Positions 50,301-63,613 of a stretch of DNA of 64,000 nucleotides are shown piece after piece; within the stretch, counting starts at the first letter, position 1, and each line of letters starts with the position of its first letter. A program made the position numbers and the translations under genes. The notes under the pieces are model-generated. The model worked only from the letters and a program-made list of their open reading frames with translations, was not told the origin of the DNA and did not search any database. Source of the stretch: Wuchereria bancrofti (taxonomy: Eukaryota; Nematoda; Chromadorea; Rhabditida; Onchocercidae); NCBI GenBank assembly GCA_005281725.1, contig SSBO01000012.1:8038866-8102865 (forward strand), given 5' to 3'.

Positions 50301-52860
50301 GGGGCATATTGTAGAATGAAGTTTATGTGCAACATCACAGAATAAAGGAATATTTTCTGCACATTGTGTTAAGACACACATTTCGTGTAAGGCTTATTGA
50401 TTGGAAATGTCAATAATCGTAAGGCCATCATCATTCATCAGGGTAAAAATGGTCAATCATGAAAATATCGAGTGTAAGATATGAAATTGAGTAATATCGA
50501 GTGTAAGAATAAGTAATAAACGATATTGGAAAGTATTATAAGTGATATTATCAGAAATACGAAATGAGGGAAATATATGTTTGAAATAAATCATCAAAAA
50601 GTAGTACTTGAATTTATGGAAAAGTAGTTTGAATTTGTAAAACAGCAAAATTATTGCCGGCATTATCGTAGCTTTTTAAAATAATTGCCAGGTCTTCCAA
50701 TGTATTTCATCGTCATACAGAAATTATTTAGAAAGATATAAATGCAGTCCGTTTTTTAAACGTGTTTTTAAAGGTTTTTACGTTTAATCAAGCAAAAGCA
50801 TAAGTTTACTAAGCGTGTTCTTCACTCTTTGCTTCAAAAATACAACCCGTGTTTGTAATTATTCATATATAATGCGAAAATTTATTGGATAGAAAAGTTA
50901 AATGCGTAAAACTCTTGCGCATAAAGGGATACGTACATAAACAAGTTATTTAACAAACGGATTTTCGAGTTATTCTTAAAACTGAAATATACTTTAATGG
51001 TTATAATTATTGGGATTGAAGCACTTTTCAATTAAATCTTATAGACAAATCAAAACCTGAGCATTTTAACACTTGACAGGACCCTGTTGATTACAAAGCA
51101 ATATCAGATTAATTAGTTGATGCAACTACAAACAATGCGAGTGTTGGAAATTCAAGTAATTTATGTAATTATACAAGATCTGTCTTTTCGAGTACTCCGG
51201 AAAAGTAACGAGCGATAATTTGTATGAGCTATAAGGAAAGTAATGCATAATGGATTAAATATTTGTTACAAACATAATGCATGATTAAGTTTGGGAACTT
51301 AGAAAACTAGTAATTAGTAAAAAAGAAATCACTTTTTCATTTAATACTATCCCAAAAGAAAGACTGATATTGTAGTCAACAGAAATATAAAAAGCATTCT
51401 TCTACCCATATATTCATTCAGGATTGTCCCCTTTGGTTACAAAGGTTTGGTTACAAACACGGATCAAAAAAAAACACAGAAAGTTCCTTTCACAGGACAG
51501 AAAAGCCAATACCTTTCGGTTATACAAGTGCATGCATAATATGTAATTTAAAAATTTTCATGAAATCCAATCCACAAGCCAAAATTCATTATTTCCTATA
51601 CAGCTTCAAACGTACCACAGTACAGTTATTTTATAGTAAAAAGCTCATAACAAAGAAGGATAAATTGTGAACCAATAGTAAATGAAGATGAAAACGATTG
51701 CAACCATATCTTATATTAAAATTGTGTACTATCTATTGCAGTGAATGTGCACTCTAATCCAGTCGATACCGTTTTGTAAGTGTACATATCATCTTGATTA
51801 CTTAAAGTGTCTCACACACAACAGAATACTTTTATAAAATATGGCAAAACAATTCCTTCCAAGTTTTCTGTCAAATAAATCTTTCATCTTCCCACCCATA
51901 CCTGTTTCCACTTCATTATTCAATATCACGCTATGAACGCACAAAATGTTTGCCAATAAATTGTTTTTCGCAACTCAATCCAAACTTCCTTCCTGTGAAT
52001 AAGAAAAATTCCGTACCCAGAACACACAAGGGTGCAACGAATTTTCATATCAATACTATACGTATGCTATCCCGTGTTATTATACTCCCTGATATCATCT
52101 TATCCGAAAATTCAATCCCTTAAAATCTTCACTCCAACTGAACGACATTGCTTGCATACTACTTTTAAGGATTTCAAGATCATAATTTTGAGTTGTAAAG
52201 ATCTGAATCGGAGAACACTAGTCACCTCACTTAAATATAACGGTTCCCAATGAAAATTCTTTAATCTTTGAATGATTTAATTTATAGTTACAAGAAAAGT
52301 GAAGAATGTCGAAATAAGTTTATACTGAGAATGACGAATGAAAAATCAAACAAAATTTTGCTGCCATGTAATTACAAAGTGCAGGAAAGAAAAATATTCG
52401 CTGCAGGAGAAAAAGAAAGGAGTCAAAAATGTTAAATCTGAAAACATATATAAACTGCCAAGAGGATATGTTGCAAACAAAACAGATTATATGCTGCTTA
52501 GCCTCATAAATTTAATAAATTTATTGAACATTAAATACTGGTGAGATGGAAGAACTGTCGTGTTTCTAAAAGCAATCATTCTTTTGCTCCAACACTATAA
52601 TGACTTAAGAAGCATGTTTTTACTTAGCATCTATTTCAAGTTTACTCATTTTTTATCAGTCCTTACCCTCGTCTTCATCATGTGTGCCTATATTTCCACC
52701 ACTTCATCAACCTGTCAAAGCTAGCAACAAGCACTGTCGTGCAAATCAATATGAAATTATATGCATGAGTAAACATTATCAGTATTTTGAAGCCACCAAT
52801 AAGCAATCAGTCATCAATTTAAACACATAAATATGACAACTTGTCCGAATATTAACAAAT
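47370..52860. other. Long intergenic stretch, no gene seen
   Basis: About 5.5 kb of AT-rich DNA with poly(T) tracts (48310-48345) and no exon chain on either strand. Small ORFs (49276-49461, 50457-50663, 52032-52253, 52338-52544) have chance-like translations. A short direct repeat ATATCGAGTGTAAGA occurs twice near 50465-50508. Confidence 0.45.
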
Positions 52861-53271
<411 letters not shown>

Positions 53272-53418
53272 TTAATATCCTAAAATTAATGCCACTCACA
53301 TCACATGCCCTCAGTTTACGACCAGCAGTAAACATTAACGCACAAGCCATTTTTACAACACAACCGAGAAGTGACCGACTCCAAGTAACGCGGAAACCTC
53401 GAACGATGAAACACACAA

Positions 53419-53426
53419 CTTTTATA
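53419..53426 (-). promoter_or_regulatory. Candidate TATA box of histone H4
   Basis: Minus-strand TATAAAAG about 165 bases upstream of the H4 ATG. With the usual 25-30 base spacing, transcription would start near 53392, giving a 5' UTR of about 135 bases. It is the only clear TATA element in the H4 upstream region. Confidence 0.4.
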
Positions 53427-53675
53427 CCATTTAGATGATATCGCAGCGATATTTTTGATTTCAATTTAAAGCTGATAGTTTCGATGCTAGTTAATGCTGG
53501 CATCGTTGGAAGGGAACAGAAGGGAACTACTGGTACGTTATGGAATTCAATTCAACTTATGCCGAGGAATTAGCATGGCTCATAACGTCGTAACTAGGAT
53601 ACAAGTCAGAAGACTGGGATTTCTCTCCCTTAATCCGGCATATATTTTCTGTATGATATCGCATAATTATGGACA

Positions 53676-53876
53676 TCACATCTGAATTTTGTTATGGCTT
53701 TCTAATCTGCAAATCAAGTCTTCAATACAGCTAATGCTGACTTTTTCACTCACTGCAACCATTTCCCAAACGTGCATTACATTTTTTACACAATGAAATA
53801 AAACGGTAGAGATATCTTCAATATCACAGTAGAAACATACTGATGCTACTAAGATCTGGCCAAGGGTCAAAAACAC
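53676..53876 (-). mobile_element. Relic of a non-LTR retrotransposon reverse transcriptase C-terminus
   Basis: The minus frame contains CFYCDIEDISTVLFHC followed by VMHVWEMV. This fits the zinc-binding region found at the C-terminus of many non-LTR reverse transcriptases: CxxC, an acidic ED, then a leucine/HC pair and VW. The frame is only 66 codons and the surroundings are full of stops in this orientation, so the element is heavily decayed. No poly(A) tail or target duplication was identified. Confidence 0.45.
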
Positions 53877-53941
53877 TCCTAGTCCTAGGCTGAAATCATT
53901 TAAGACAGGTTGTCTTCAGCATTTTTCCTTACATAAACTAA

Positions 53942-54391
53942 GAAATTTCACTGAAGCCATGTGTAGCCGGTAAAATACACGCTGATAGCACTACAACCGA
54001 TCCAATAAGTGTGGCGGGGCTTATCAAGAATGACCAACTCATCGTCCTTCTAGGCGATAAGCAGAAGGCCGTTCGGTATTTTGCGGGCGGCCTAAGTGAA
54101 CAATTATTTCATATTTTATGGTGAGTGTATGCAAGACAGTGTATGCAAGAGTGGGGTCCTCCAAGGTTTGGAAATTCCGAAATACATGGTGATTTGGAGA
54201 GTATAATAACGGGAATTGATCACAGGAAGTGGAAAATCTACATTGAATGTTGGGCAAAAAGTATCGCATTATCGGATAAAGGCGAGTATTTGTGTTCTTT
54301 CCTGGCTGAGATCATGTTCAGAACAGAACAATGTTGCAGGAATGTTTGTAAAGCCATCCTTCGTGACAAAATCCTGAAGATCAATGGGTGA
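53942..54391 (+). other. Coding-like unrecognised segments
   Basis: 53942-54120 is open and unusually GC-rich for the window (reads AGLIKNDQLIVLLGDKQKAV and AGGLSEQLFHIL), followed by a strong GTGAGT donor at 54121. A second frame, 54125-54391, is also open and protein-like (WKIYIECWAKSIALSDKGEY). I could not join them with confidence, nor link them to TBC1D13. They may be further relics of mobile elements or exons of an undetected gene. Confidence 0.25.
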
Positions 54392-54692
54392 AAAATACAA
54401 GGAACGGTATGCAAATCTAATTTTAATCAGTCCACTTCTTGTGTGTGAGTGATAGTTCTCGGGGATTTTCCGAAGATTCCTTATACATTTAAGAAATAAG
54501 TTACTACTCTATCGCTGATTATGTTAACCTTCGCTGATTATGACTGATCATTTGGCATCTGCAATTTACCTTTCTTGAAATTGGCCTTAACTGTGATTTC
54601 CTTGAGATAACCATTCTACAAGTGCAAATACGACTTATCTTGATTTTGCACGTGCAAGACACGACATACCAACACCATAGGCTCTGGGGTTA

Positions 54693-57600
54693 ATGTTGAA
54701 TTATATGAATTCTAGTATAATAACTCAGTTTACAAATCTGGTAGCTCACTTTACTTGTATATATATCGAAAATGATGCATATTTCAGACTGCTGCAGTTG
54801 GAAAAAGTTTTGTTGTTAAAAAATGCTGAAATAGATCTTAGCGACTTGAGACTTTGCTGCAGTTTTGGTAAATTATCTTCCACATTTTATACAGCATATT
54901 CTATTGCTTGTGGTTATCAGTAGATTTAGTTGTTTGAAAGGTATCCAGACCAGTCCTATATTATTAATTCCGACAACGATTTCAATTTTATGATTTTTCT
55001 GATGATGTTGTTATTCAGTTGTTGTATTTTAAGAGAGGATTAGAGTTTTTATAATTAGATAGACTGGATTTTCGATCTTAAATTGGTAGTGTTTACGTAC
55101 AATCTATTTCACTGTTAGGTGTTCCCGACTCCTTGCGACCGTTGTGTTGGCGCCTGCTTCTTGGTTACTTACCTGTGGAACGACAACAGTGGTCCGTCTA
55201 TCTACAAAAGCAGCGTGAAATTTATAATAGTCTTGTTGAAGATGTAATCGTTCATCCGGGCCAATCATCTATGGAACAAGATCACGAGACTACTGTAGAT
55301 CATGTACGTCATTTTTTTTAATTCAGCTTACTAAAATGTGGTATAAATTATCCTTAACTTTGTATAAAATTAAACAGGGAAGCAAGTGGTTCATGCTAAT
55401 GTTGTCAAGAATTAAAATCATACTAGATTAAGTGTCTATATTTGACTGAATTAGGGAGCTGGGGAATCTAGCGATAAAGTATTTCATTTAGACTGTTTTT
55501 AGCCGTTAAATCTCAACCCAGACAGTCAGTGGAATAATTATTTCAAGGACAATGAAGTGTTGGCTCAAATAGACAAGGATGTTCGGCGGCTTTGCCCGGA
55601 AATCGATTTTTTCCAACGAATTACTGCTTATCCACATAGGTATGCTTTCCGAAAAGGAGAAGTTAAAAGCTTTTTGACATTTGCAAGTTTACAATCATTT
55701 AAATGGATGCAGGTTCTAGTGCTGTATAATTTTTTTACAAATGGTATCGTCGTTTGCCTTTTTCACGTTCTTTTCATAAATATTGTGAAATATTTTTCAA
55801 AAATTGAAAGGGAAGATATCCGGTATTTACTTTTCATCTCCCTTCCAGTTTTCTTTTATTGTCAGGACGTTCCGTCATGTATCACCCGTTTATGATAGAG
55901 CTGGTGATACAAATAAGAAAATTGTTGTTCCATCACAAAACATTAGGTTAATTTTTTGACTGATTAAATTGCTGATGTATTGTGCCATCATTAGCTGTGA
56001 AACTTACTGTGTTTTATTTTTAGATCAGCAGCAAAAATCAATTTGTCATGTCGTATTCGGCAAGAGAATCTTTATTCTGAAGTTCCACCAAACAGTCATT
56101 TCAGTGCAGGGAATGTCAGTTCTTTGCACCATATCAGCAGTTTGTGATATTCCGCGGTTACCTTTTCATCACCTTGTCGATCTTGTTTAATTGTCTTTTT
56201 TTAGTTTATTGCCTTACCAGCTAAAACAGCCAGCAATGAATACTCCAATGATGTTGATGAAAATGTTGAATACCACTGGCAAGTGGTTGAAAGAGTGTTA
56301 TTCATGTATAGCAAACTTAATCCAGGAGTCAGATATGTTCAGGTTGTTTCAGATTATTTTATCATATATGATTAAAGTGTGCTATTGCTTTACAAATATT
56401 TCTATTCATTTTTTTAATTAGCCACTTTGAAATTGTTTTAAATGTTGAGGGAATGAATGAAATTATGGGTCCACTATATTACGTATTTGCAAGTGATGCG
56501 GACAGCGAATGGGCAGAAGCAGCTGAAGCGGATACGTATTATTGTTTTCAGTTGCTGATGAGCGAAATTAAGGATAATTTTATTAAAACTCTGGATAGTT
56601 CTAGCTGTGGCATTGGTAAGCTTTTATTTAATTAATCAGTATTATGTACGGAGCTGGATGATGGTGCATTCTTGCGCCTTATGAAGTCTTTTATTGGAGG
56701 AGGGGAAAAAAGAGAGACAAAAAAACTACGATTATCCTAATTTTACCCATAATAATTATTAGACAATGTCATTTTACCTTCCTAAATGTTCCTTATCTTG
56801 CTAAGCTATAAAAGAAAACGAAAGGAAAAAGAAAGCTAAATCTTGTACTTTCTCAATTCGATGTAGTTTCAGAACATATTTCATGTAATTTAGTGGGTAA
56901 TATAAAAAAGAGCTCGATTCTCCTTCGAACTACGTAAGTGTTGATGCAGTACTTTTAAATTCTCGCATTCTTTATTTTGATGAATTGAATCCCAGCATTA
57001 GGTTATCCACATTATAGAATCACTTCTCGCAGAATTTAATGAGAGATTGAGAAATTGTGACCCGGAACTGTATAATCATCTGATCGATGTGGGTGTTAAG
57101 CCGCAGTTTTATGCATTCCGCTGGCTTTCTTTGCTTCTGTCGCAAGAATTCTCCTTACCAGGTGAATGCTTCTTTCACTGATATAAAGTTTGTATCCAGA
57201 AAATTACTGCAAATATTTAATTTGCAGATGTCATTAATATATGGGATTCATTGTTTTCCTCCCCTGATCGTTTACGATTTCTCCACTGGATATGCTTAGC
57301 GATGATGGAGAAAGTTCGTATCGTATTACTTGAAGGAGATTTTACGTCATGTCTGGAAATGCTGCAGGTAATATGATTTAATAATTATATTATGTCATAT
57401 GTTATTAAGGAATGCAGATGATTATTTCGGTTATCATTCCCAATAGTAAGAAAATAAGAGACATTTTTTAATTCCAGGCAAACTTGAAGCTATTGGTAAT
57501 GTTAAATATCATTTAAATGGTAAATGTAGCTTTGTTTTACATTTCCACTCGCAACGTATGTTCAATCCCCCTGGAAAATTCTTGTTTTGCCCACAGTAAC

Positions 57601-57966
57601 ATATATGTTTTCAGGACAACAAACTATTGCTTTAATGAAGTGAAGTTTTTTTTTTTTTCTCACATTTAATATCTCTTTGAGACCGTTGAATGATTTTTCA
57701 TCAAACTTACCAATTTCTTTGTTAATATACTAAAGACATTGCCAAGGAAACAGTAATTCGCTACTTTTTTTTTGCAGAATTATCATGAAACTGATGTGGG
57801 AGAATTGATTGTAAATGCACACAAGATGAACGAAGGGTGCTACTATTTCAAAAGCTCGTATAATGACAGCGTGAAGAGTGGTTCCTCGAAAGTAGAAATA
57901 AATCCAACTACCAAACTTGCCAGTGCCTTTACTAATGTTCTGAGGACATGGTCAAAGAAACAGTAA
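54693..57966 (+). CDS. TBC1D13: TBC1D13-type Rab GTPase-activating protein
   Basis: Ten exons in consistent phase (54693-54867, 55119-55303, 55503-55639, 55866-55946, 56024-56139, 56221-56342, 56450-56615, 57018-57161, 57228-57367, 57778-57966) give about 484 residues. TBC proteins accelerate GTP hydrolysis by Rabs in membrane traffic; mammalian TBC1D13 acts on Rab35. Matches: GVPDSLRPLCWRLLLGYLP; HPLNLNPDSQWNNYFKDNEV; and QIDKDVRRLCPEIDFFQR, which holds the catalytic IxxDxxR arginine (residues 143-149). Further on come YVQGMNEIMGPLYYVFASD with the YxQ glutamine finger (270-272), EADTYYCFQLLMSEIKDNFI, KPQFYAFRWLSLLLSQEFSL and LLEGDFTSCLEMLQ. Both catalytic residues are intact, so it should be active. 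It is longer than the 400-residue human protein at both ends and in the linker. The first ATG is provisional. Confidence 0.9.
57703..57768 (+). pseudogene. Degenerate copy of the end of the TBC1D13 last exon, inside the preceding intron
   Basis: The sequence running from CAAACTTACCAATTTCTTTG to ACAGTAATTCGCTACTTT closely matches 57917-57980, the last codons, stop and start of the 3' UTR. It includes GGACATGGTCAAAGAAACAGTAA in the real copy versus AAGACATTGCCAAGGAAACAGTAA here. It lies directly before the true final exon, which suggests a tandem duplication of the last exon with decay of the upstream copy. Confidence 0.6.
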
Positions 57967-59060
57967 TTTGTTACTTTGTTTTTTGACCCTCAAATATTTA
58001 TTTATTTCTGAGTAATGTTTTGGAGGAATTTGAGCATTCCTAATAGAAAAGGAGGGACATTTCAATTAAATAATGAACAGATAGGTAGTGTTGTGCATAA
58101 TCAGTACGAAATTGTTGCTATAACTGTACCGTATGCCTCATGTGTGTTCCTCATGAATGTGGAGTAAACTATGCATCGGTCGTAAAATTAATGTGCAGTT
58201 AATTAAATAATTGAACAGATAGGTAGTTAATTAGTGAGGTAATTAGACGCGACTAAAGTGTATATATCAGTTCTATGAGAAATACAAGAATAGTATATGT
58301 GCAGATAAAAATTGTAGAAGAGATGCGCGTAAGCTCGAGTATATTGTTTTCAAAGTGTTATGAATTTATCGTAAAAGCATTTATATTGTTCCATTGCATT
58401 TAGCTTATGACTATTCAAATATATGTTGTAGTGTGGTTTGCATCACTTTTTAAATTAGTATAACAAATTTCAACCTCGTGATTTTGTCGATATTTTGTAG
58501 AGTTCAACTTCTTCAATTTGTCATAATATTACTACCTGATTTTATGTACTTTCATATTCATCTATTATTTGAAGTCTAGAACATGATGACCGGTTGATGT
58601 TGGCATCTCTCATTGGTAAACTTTTTCATGATACAGTGGCATTAATTATGTTAATTTTCTAACGATAATAACGATAATGTATCAATTGGTTCCACTGTCA
58701 GTTGCCTGTGAACAGAACATTGCCTTAGTTGGATACTTGTTAATTTATAATAGTTTGTCGATTCTATAGCTTCATGTGACACTTTTCTTGGTATTGTTCC
58801 GCCTTTGATTTTATATATTTATATTTTAGTATATCAATTTGGAAATGTATGAAAATGTTAAATTCGTCGACATATATTTCAAAAAATTGTGTGGTTTTAG
58901 TCCACCGGAATATTGGTTTAATTTTGTCTAGTTTGAATATTCACGTAGGCAGTTCCGAGTATGATCCGATGGTTTAATTTTAGAAGTGATGAATTAAATG
59001 GTATGACAGTTAAAATTTTGAGCATTCCTGTAAAGCAATTTAGGACCTATAAACACGGCG
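57967..59060. other. TBC1D13 3' flank and SIAH upstream region
   Basis: No gene seen. A short motif (ATTAAATAATGAACAGATAGGTAGT) occurs near 58067 and again, with one insertion, near 58202. Confidence 0.4.
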
Positions 59061-59357
59061 ATGCTGAGTGGTCGTTATCCTGATTCAAGGATTGGCTTTG
59101 GAAGTGAGTAGGGTTGGTCAGGTAACACCCAAGTGGTGGAAATTTTGCACGAAAATTATGAAAGGTTCTGAGATTGTAATTGAGTATCGTGTGCTGTGCT
59201 TGTGTGTTGGTACATTATGTGAATACAAGCCATGCTTTCATAGCGGCAAGGCGGAGGCTTGAGATTGAATCTGCAAAACTTCCTCAACAGAGGTTTCCTG
59301 AACTTTCTCTGTTTCAGTGTTCGATTTTGTAAACTGAGTTTAACAGTTGTCAGCAGA

Positions 59358-61396
59358 ATGAGCAATGAGTTCAAACAAGGAAGTATTGCAACCCAGGCTG
59401 CGGTGAACGGTCAGAATAATCCGACGCAGGGCGTTGCAACGCCACAGCAAAAAACTGTCGGACGCGTCCAGGGTTCCACACCATCTGGTGTGTTCGTTTT
59501 ATTTCCTAGTTCTGACATCCTCTGAGCAACTTATTATAGTTAAAATAAGCCCACTGTTTCAGGTTCTGTTTCAAATCCAGTAACTACTCAGAGCGTAGCA
59601 CCTCAATTTGCTGTTGCCACGCCGCACAATGTGACGCATAATGCTAATCCAGAGGTCTTTGATTTTTTCTCGGTTTGAGAATGATTGATATCTCTTCATT
59701 TACACCAATTAAGCGAGAAATTGGAAATCACTTTTTACTTCTGAAAATACTGGTGTTGATAATGCTGTTTTTAGGTTCTGTCAGTTTTCGAATGCCCGGT
59801 TTGCATGGATTACATGATGCCACCTTACCTGCAGTGCCAGAGTGGTCACCTTGTATGTGGCAATTGCCGTCCCAAATTAACATGCTGTCCTACCTGCAGG
59901 GGTCCAGTTCGTATGTTTCTGAACTGTTGAAATGATTTAGAAATTTATTGTTGTGTTTCAAGCATTTTCTTCTCTCTCCAAAGAGAGGGAGTGGAATGCA
60001 TGAGATCATTTTTCATATTTTAGCTAGTATTATTGCACTTTCTGTGCTTTTTATTTGGTGTCTTTTACAGCAAGTGTTCGAAATTTGGTATTGGAAAAAA
60101 TCGCAAACACTGTTATGTTTCCTTGCAAATTTTCTGGCTCAGGCTGTCCGCTTACATTTTCACACGTTGAAAAAGTGGAACACGAGGAACTTTGTGAGTT
60201 TCGGTAAGCATTTGTGCTTCTGTTCTGGTCCAAGTTCCTTTTCATAAGCAAATGTGAGTCTGTCCTAAGAGTATAGTAGTTGCGTGCGTTTATTTCTGTT
60301 AACACCGTACATCTTAATGTATTTTTATGTTTTCTTGTCAGGTATTGTTTTGATATTTTATTGTGATTATTTCTAGCCCATATTGTTGCCCATGTCCCGG
60401 AGCATCATGCAAATGGCAGGGAAGCCTCTCGGAAGTTATGGGACATCTCATGAAAGTTCACAAATCTATTACTACTCTACAAGGTCAGTTCATTTTTGTC
60501 TGCTTCATGGAAGACGAAAAGATTTTGATTTCACTGTTCTTTACTCAAAGCGTGTTTCTTATATCTTTGTTTTGTTATGAGTTACCAATAGTTTTGTACT
60601 TCAGCAGTTAAGGGAATATGTAAATTGGCCTTACAGTTGGTTATTGCTTCGTGAAGAACAACTTTTATATTTCTTTTATGATAAAACTTTCCTTCTTTCT
60701 AATCAATTGTTAAAAGTCAAAGCACATCAGTTTTCTTACTCGCATTTAAAGTAACCGTGAGGGGAAGCATTGGAATGAATCTAACTGCAGGTGAAGATAT
60801 CGTCTTTTTGGCTACTGACATCAATCTACCTGGTGCTGTAGATTGGGTAATGATGCAGTCTTGTTTCGGTTATCACTTTATGCTGGTGCTAGAAAAACAA
60901 GAAAAGTTCCAGGATGGCAATCAGATGTTCTATGCTGTTGTGCAACTGATTGGCGCTAAAAAAGAATCCGAGAATTTCATGTATCGGTAAGTATTATAGT
61001 GAATGGAGTTTTTGGTAGACGAGATTAACCGGACTAATTCAGTTTGCGAAGCAATTTTGGATTTTTGGTTATGTGGGAAGATTTTGATGTGGATAGCCAA
61101 AACTGTTACTTTGAATCCGTTCAAATCCGGAGTAACAATGTGAAAGAAAAATTGAATTGAATTTCACAACAAAAAGTCCTTGTATTCATATGAATTTCTA
61201 ATTTTGTTCTGTTTGTAGGCTTGAATTAGCAACACATCGGCGCCGTTTTAGCTGGGAAGCGTCCCCGCGTAGCATACATGAAGGTGTGGCACACGCAATA
61301 TCTCTGTCAGATTGTATGGCATTCGATAGCCAGACTGCTCAGTTATTTGCCGAAAATGGTAATCTTGGTATCAATGTTACGATATCCATGGTCTGA
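59358..61396 (+). CDS. siah-1: SIAH-type RING E3 ubiquitin ligase
   Basis: Seven exons in consistent phase (59358-59487, 59563-59654, 59775-59910, 60071-60203, 60377-60483, 60791-60986, 61219-61396) encode 323 residues. SIAH dimers ubiquitinate many targets for proteasomal degradation. After a Gln/Thr/Asn-rich N-terminus (1-74) comes the C3HC4 RING ([40 protein letters not shown]). Two SIAH zinc fingers follow ([14 protein letters not shown] to [20 protein letters not shown]). The substrate-binding domain contains [34 protein letters not shown] and [11 protein letters not shown], ending [14 protein letters not shown]. All zinc ligands are visible. An alternative first exon at 59061-59103 (MLSGRYPDSRIGFG) splices in frame through GTGAGT to the AG at 59345-59346 and would add about 18 residues. 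Confidence 0.94.
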
Positions 61397-62681
61397 ACTT
61401 GATCAAAGCTAAGCCGTTATCGATTTCATGTTGGTGGCGATAGTAACGGAAAGAAGTGGAAGAGAGGAAAGTTCGATACGAATATATTTATGTTTTCAGT
61501 TATTATTAATAGCAACGACAGTATTTACAAATACTCAATAACAGTCTCAGTACAGTTTAGCGCATGTTAAACCATCTCCAGAAGCGAAATGTAAGAAAGC
61601 TATATTTCGCATTCCTACATGTTGCGCTTGTGTATATACGGGTTCAGCTTAGTGATCTTTAAAAAAATTATCTTATTTTATTATTACCTTTGGTGTAGGA
61701 GCACAAATTCTTAAAAAGCAAACGAAGCTAAACGTGTAATTTAAGGAATATATCCTTTAAGGAGAAAGCATACTTTTATATTTGGAGTCCGTTTCATGTG
61801 CGCTAGCCATCTAGTTTCTAGTGCGAGAATCTCTATATGCGTAAATGATAATTATCGTGCATCTAACTTCTTTTTAATTATTTTCTATTATAGTATTTCT
61901 AGTGTACTTATAGAAAATTGGGTAGGAGTCCTCTTAACGAGAAAAGGTTCTGCCAAATCCGATACTGTAATCACACAATCATTAATATCAAGTGATAGCA
62001 GTGTATAATCATTAGCTCGGTTCTCCCAGAAATTTATTTTAATCTGTTTTCTGTTAAAATGACTATATCAAATGACTTACTCCCATCTTTTGCTTAACTG
62101 TGCTCTGTGGAATTTTTTGCTTCAGTGTTCCATTCTGCTTGTAGTGGTAAAAGTACGCAGCCTTAGTTTACATTTCGCAACGCTGCTTATTTCATTTACT
62201 TTTGCGTACTAGTCGTTATACTTCCATGCATGTTTAATAGTGCAAAAAGGGACTTGGTTCTACTGTTTAGAAAGATTTATTAGTTAATTCTTGTTGAAAG
62301 GTTGCTGCTTGCATTTCTTGTGCGAATGTATTTCTGAAATTACCGCTTTATGTCATTATTGGGAAGCTGTCCTGTATCATTATTCTCCATACAGGGCATA
62401 TCCTTTCTGATGAAATTCCTTATTGGTTCGTTAGCCAGGATGGATAATGAGAGAAGAGATCAGGACAGCTGTCGAACTTGAATGCTGTATTTTTGTATAT
62501 ACGTAGTTTCTGCTTTTCTGTTTATACGTTTCATTTTGGACGATGATAGTATTCGTTTTTTCAAACATAAACGTTCCTGTTTAAATTAGATTCAATTGAT
62601 GATCAGTCGTTAAATTAATAGCCATTTGGTCTTCACTTTTTACTGGAAAGAGGCAAAAATCTAAGCCGGAAAACCGAATTT
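61397..62681. other. Convergent 3' flanks of SIAH and FAHD1
   Basis: AT-rich sequence with no exon chain; an ORF at 61796-62008 has no support. Probably 3' UTRs plus spacer. Confidence 0.4.
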
Positions 62682-63613
62682 TTATTGGACGTAAAATTTG
62701 AACGATGCGATATCTTTCAAACCAAATTCAATGCAGTCACCAGATTTTACAGGTGTTATGCCTGATGGTGTACCTGTGAGGAGCATATCACCTGGTTCCA
62801 TGGTGACGTATTTTGTTAAAACTTCGATTAAAGTTGGTATGTCGAAAATCATAGCGTCGGTTCGGCAGCGCTGCTTTTCTTCGTCATTTATACGACAAAA
62901 CAACACAACGTCGTGTGGATTGGCGATTTTACTGACTTCAATGAAGGATCCTACCGGACATGAGGTATCGAATGATTTTGCCAGGAACCAAGGCATCCCC
63001 GTTTTTTTCGCTTCATCCTGGAAATTAAGGCTATATGTCAAAAAATACGCTTTATTGAAGTCAGGTTCCCACGCGGCTACCAGCTATTGACAGACATTTC
63101 AATGGCTCAACAACTGCGTTACACGAGGGTTCACTAAAGCAGTCGGAATCTAAAAACCGGAACTTTCAGACAGCACTGAAGGATTTTTTTATCTGTGCAA
63201 AGGAGTATGATGACAAATGACCTGGAAGTCCCGAGCTGTCATGTCCAAGGCTACCGTGTACCCACCAATATAGTTAAATGCTCGCGAGGACGGGATATTT
63301 TTCGCTGTCTTGCTGAAAATTACACCAAGTTCCACTTCTTGATGTAATATCTTACAACCAGGCGGCGGGACGATAAGTTGTCCTTGTGACACATAACTGT
63401 TTGTTGATTTCGCAAAAAACAGTGGTATTTTCGGTATCGCATTTCCCAATTCTAAAGCATGCTCCTGCAAAAACCATTAAATGAATTGAACCTTCGTAAA
63501 AATATGTACTATGCATATGCATATATTCTTTAAAGATAACAAACCTTATAATTCCTACCAACACAAACAATCTTCTTCCCGAGATTACGAAAATTTGACA
63601 ATTGCAACACCAT
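62682..63613 (-). CDS. FAHD1: FAHD1-type acylpyruvase / oxaloacetate decarboxylase
   Basis: Three exons (63613-63545, 63464-63222, 63017-62682), all in phase 0, encode 215 residues; human FAHD1 has about 224. FAHD1 is a mitochondrial, Mg2+-dependent member of the fumarylacetoacetate hydrolase superfamily that cleaves acylpyruvates and decarboxylates oxaloacetate. The N-terminus (GKKIVCVGRNYK) matches the family start. Metal ligands are visible in HQEVELGVIF and in GYTVALDMTARDFQ. Later landmarks are GMPWFLAKSFDTSCPVG, MIFDIPTLI and GDMLLTGTPSGITPVKSGD. Human FAHD1 is mitochondrial, but no long targeting extension is seen before the core. The stop overlaps a minus-strand AATAAA (62686-62681), which may act as the poly(A) signal and would imply a very short 3' UTR. 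Confidence 0.93.

Noticed and set aside
62698..63090. 130-codon plus ORF
   Set aside because: Antisense shadow of the FAHD1 last exon.
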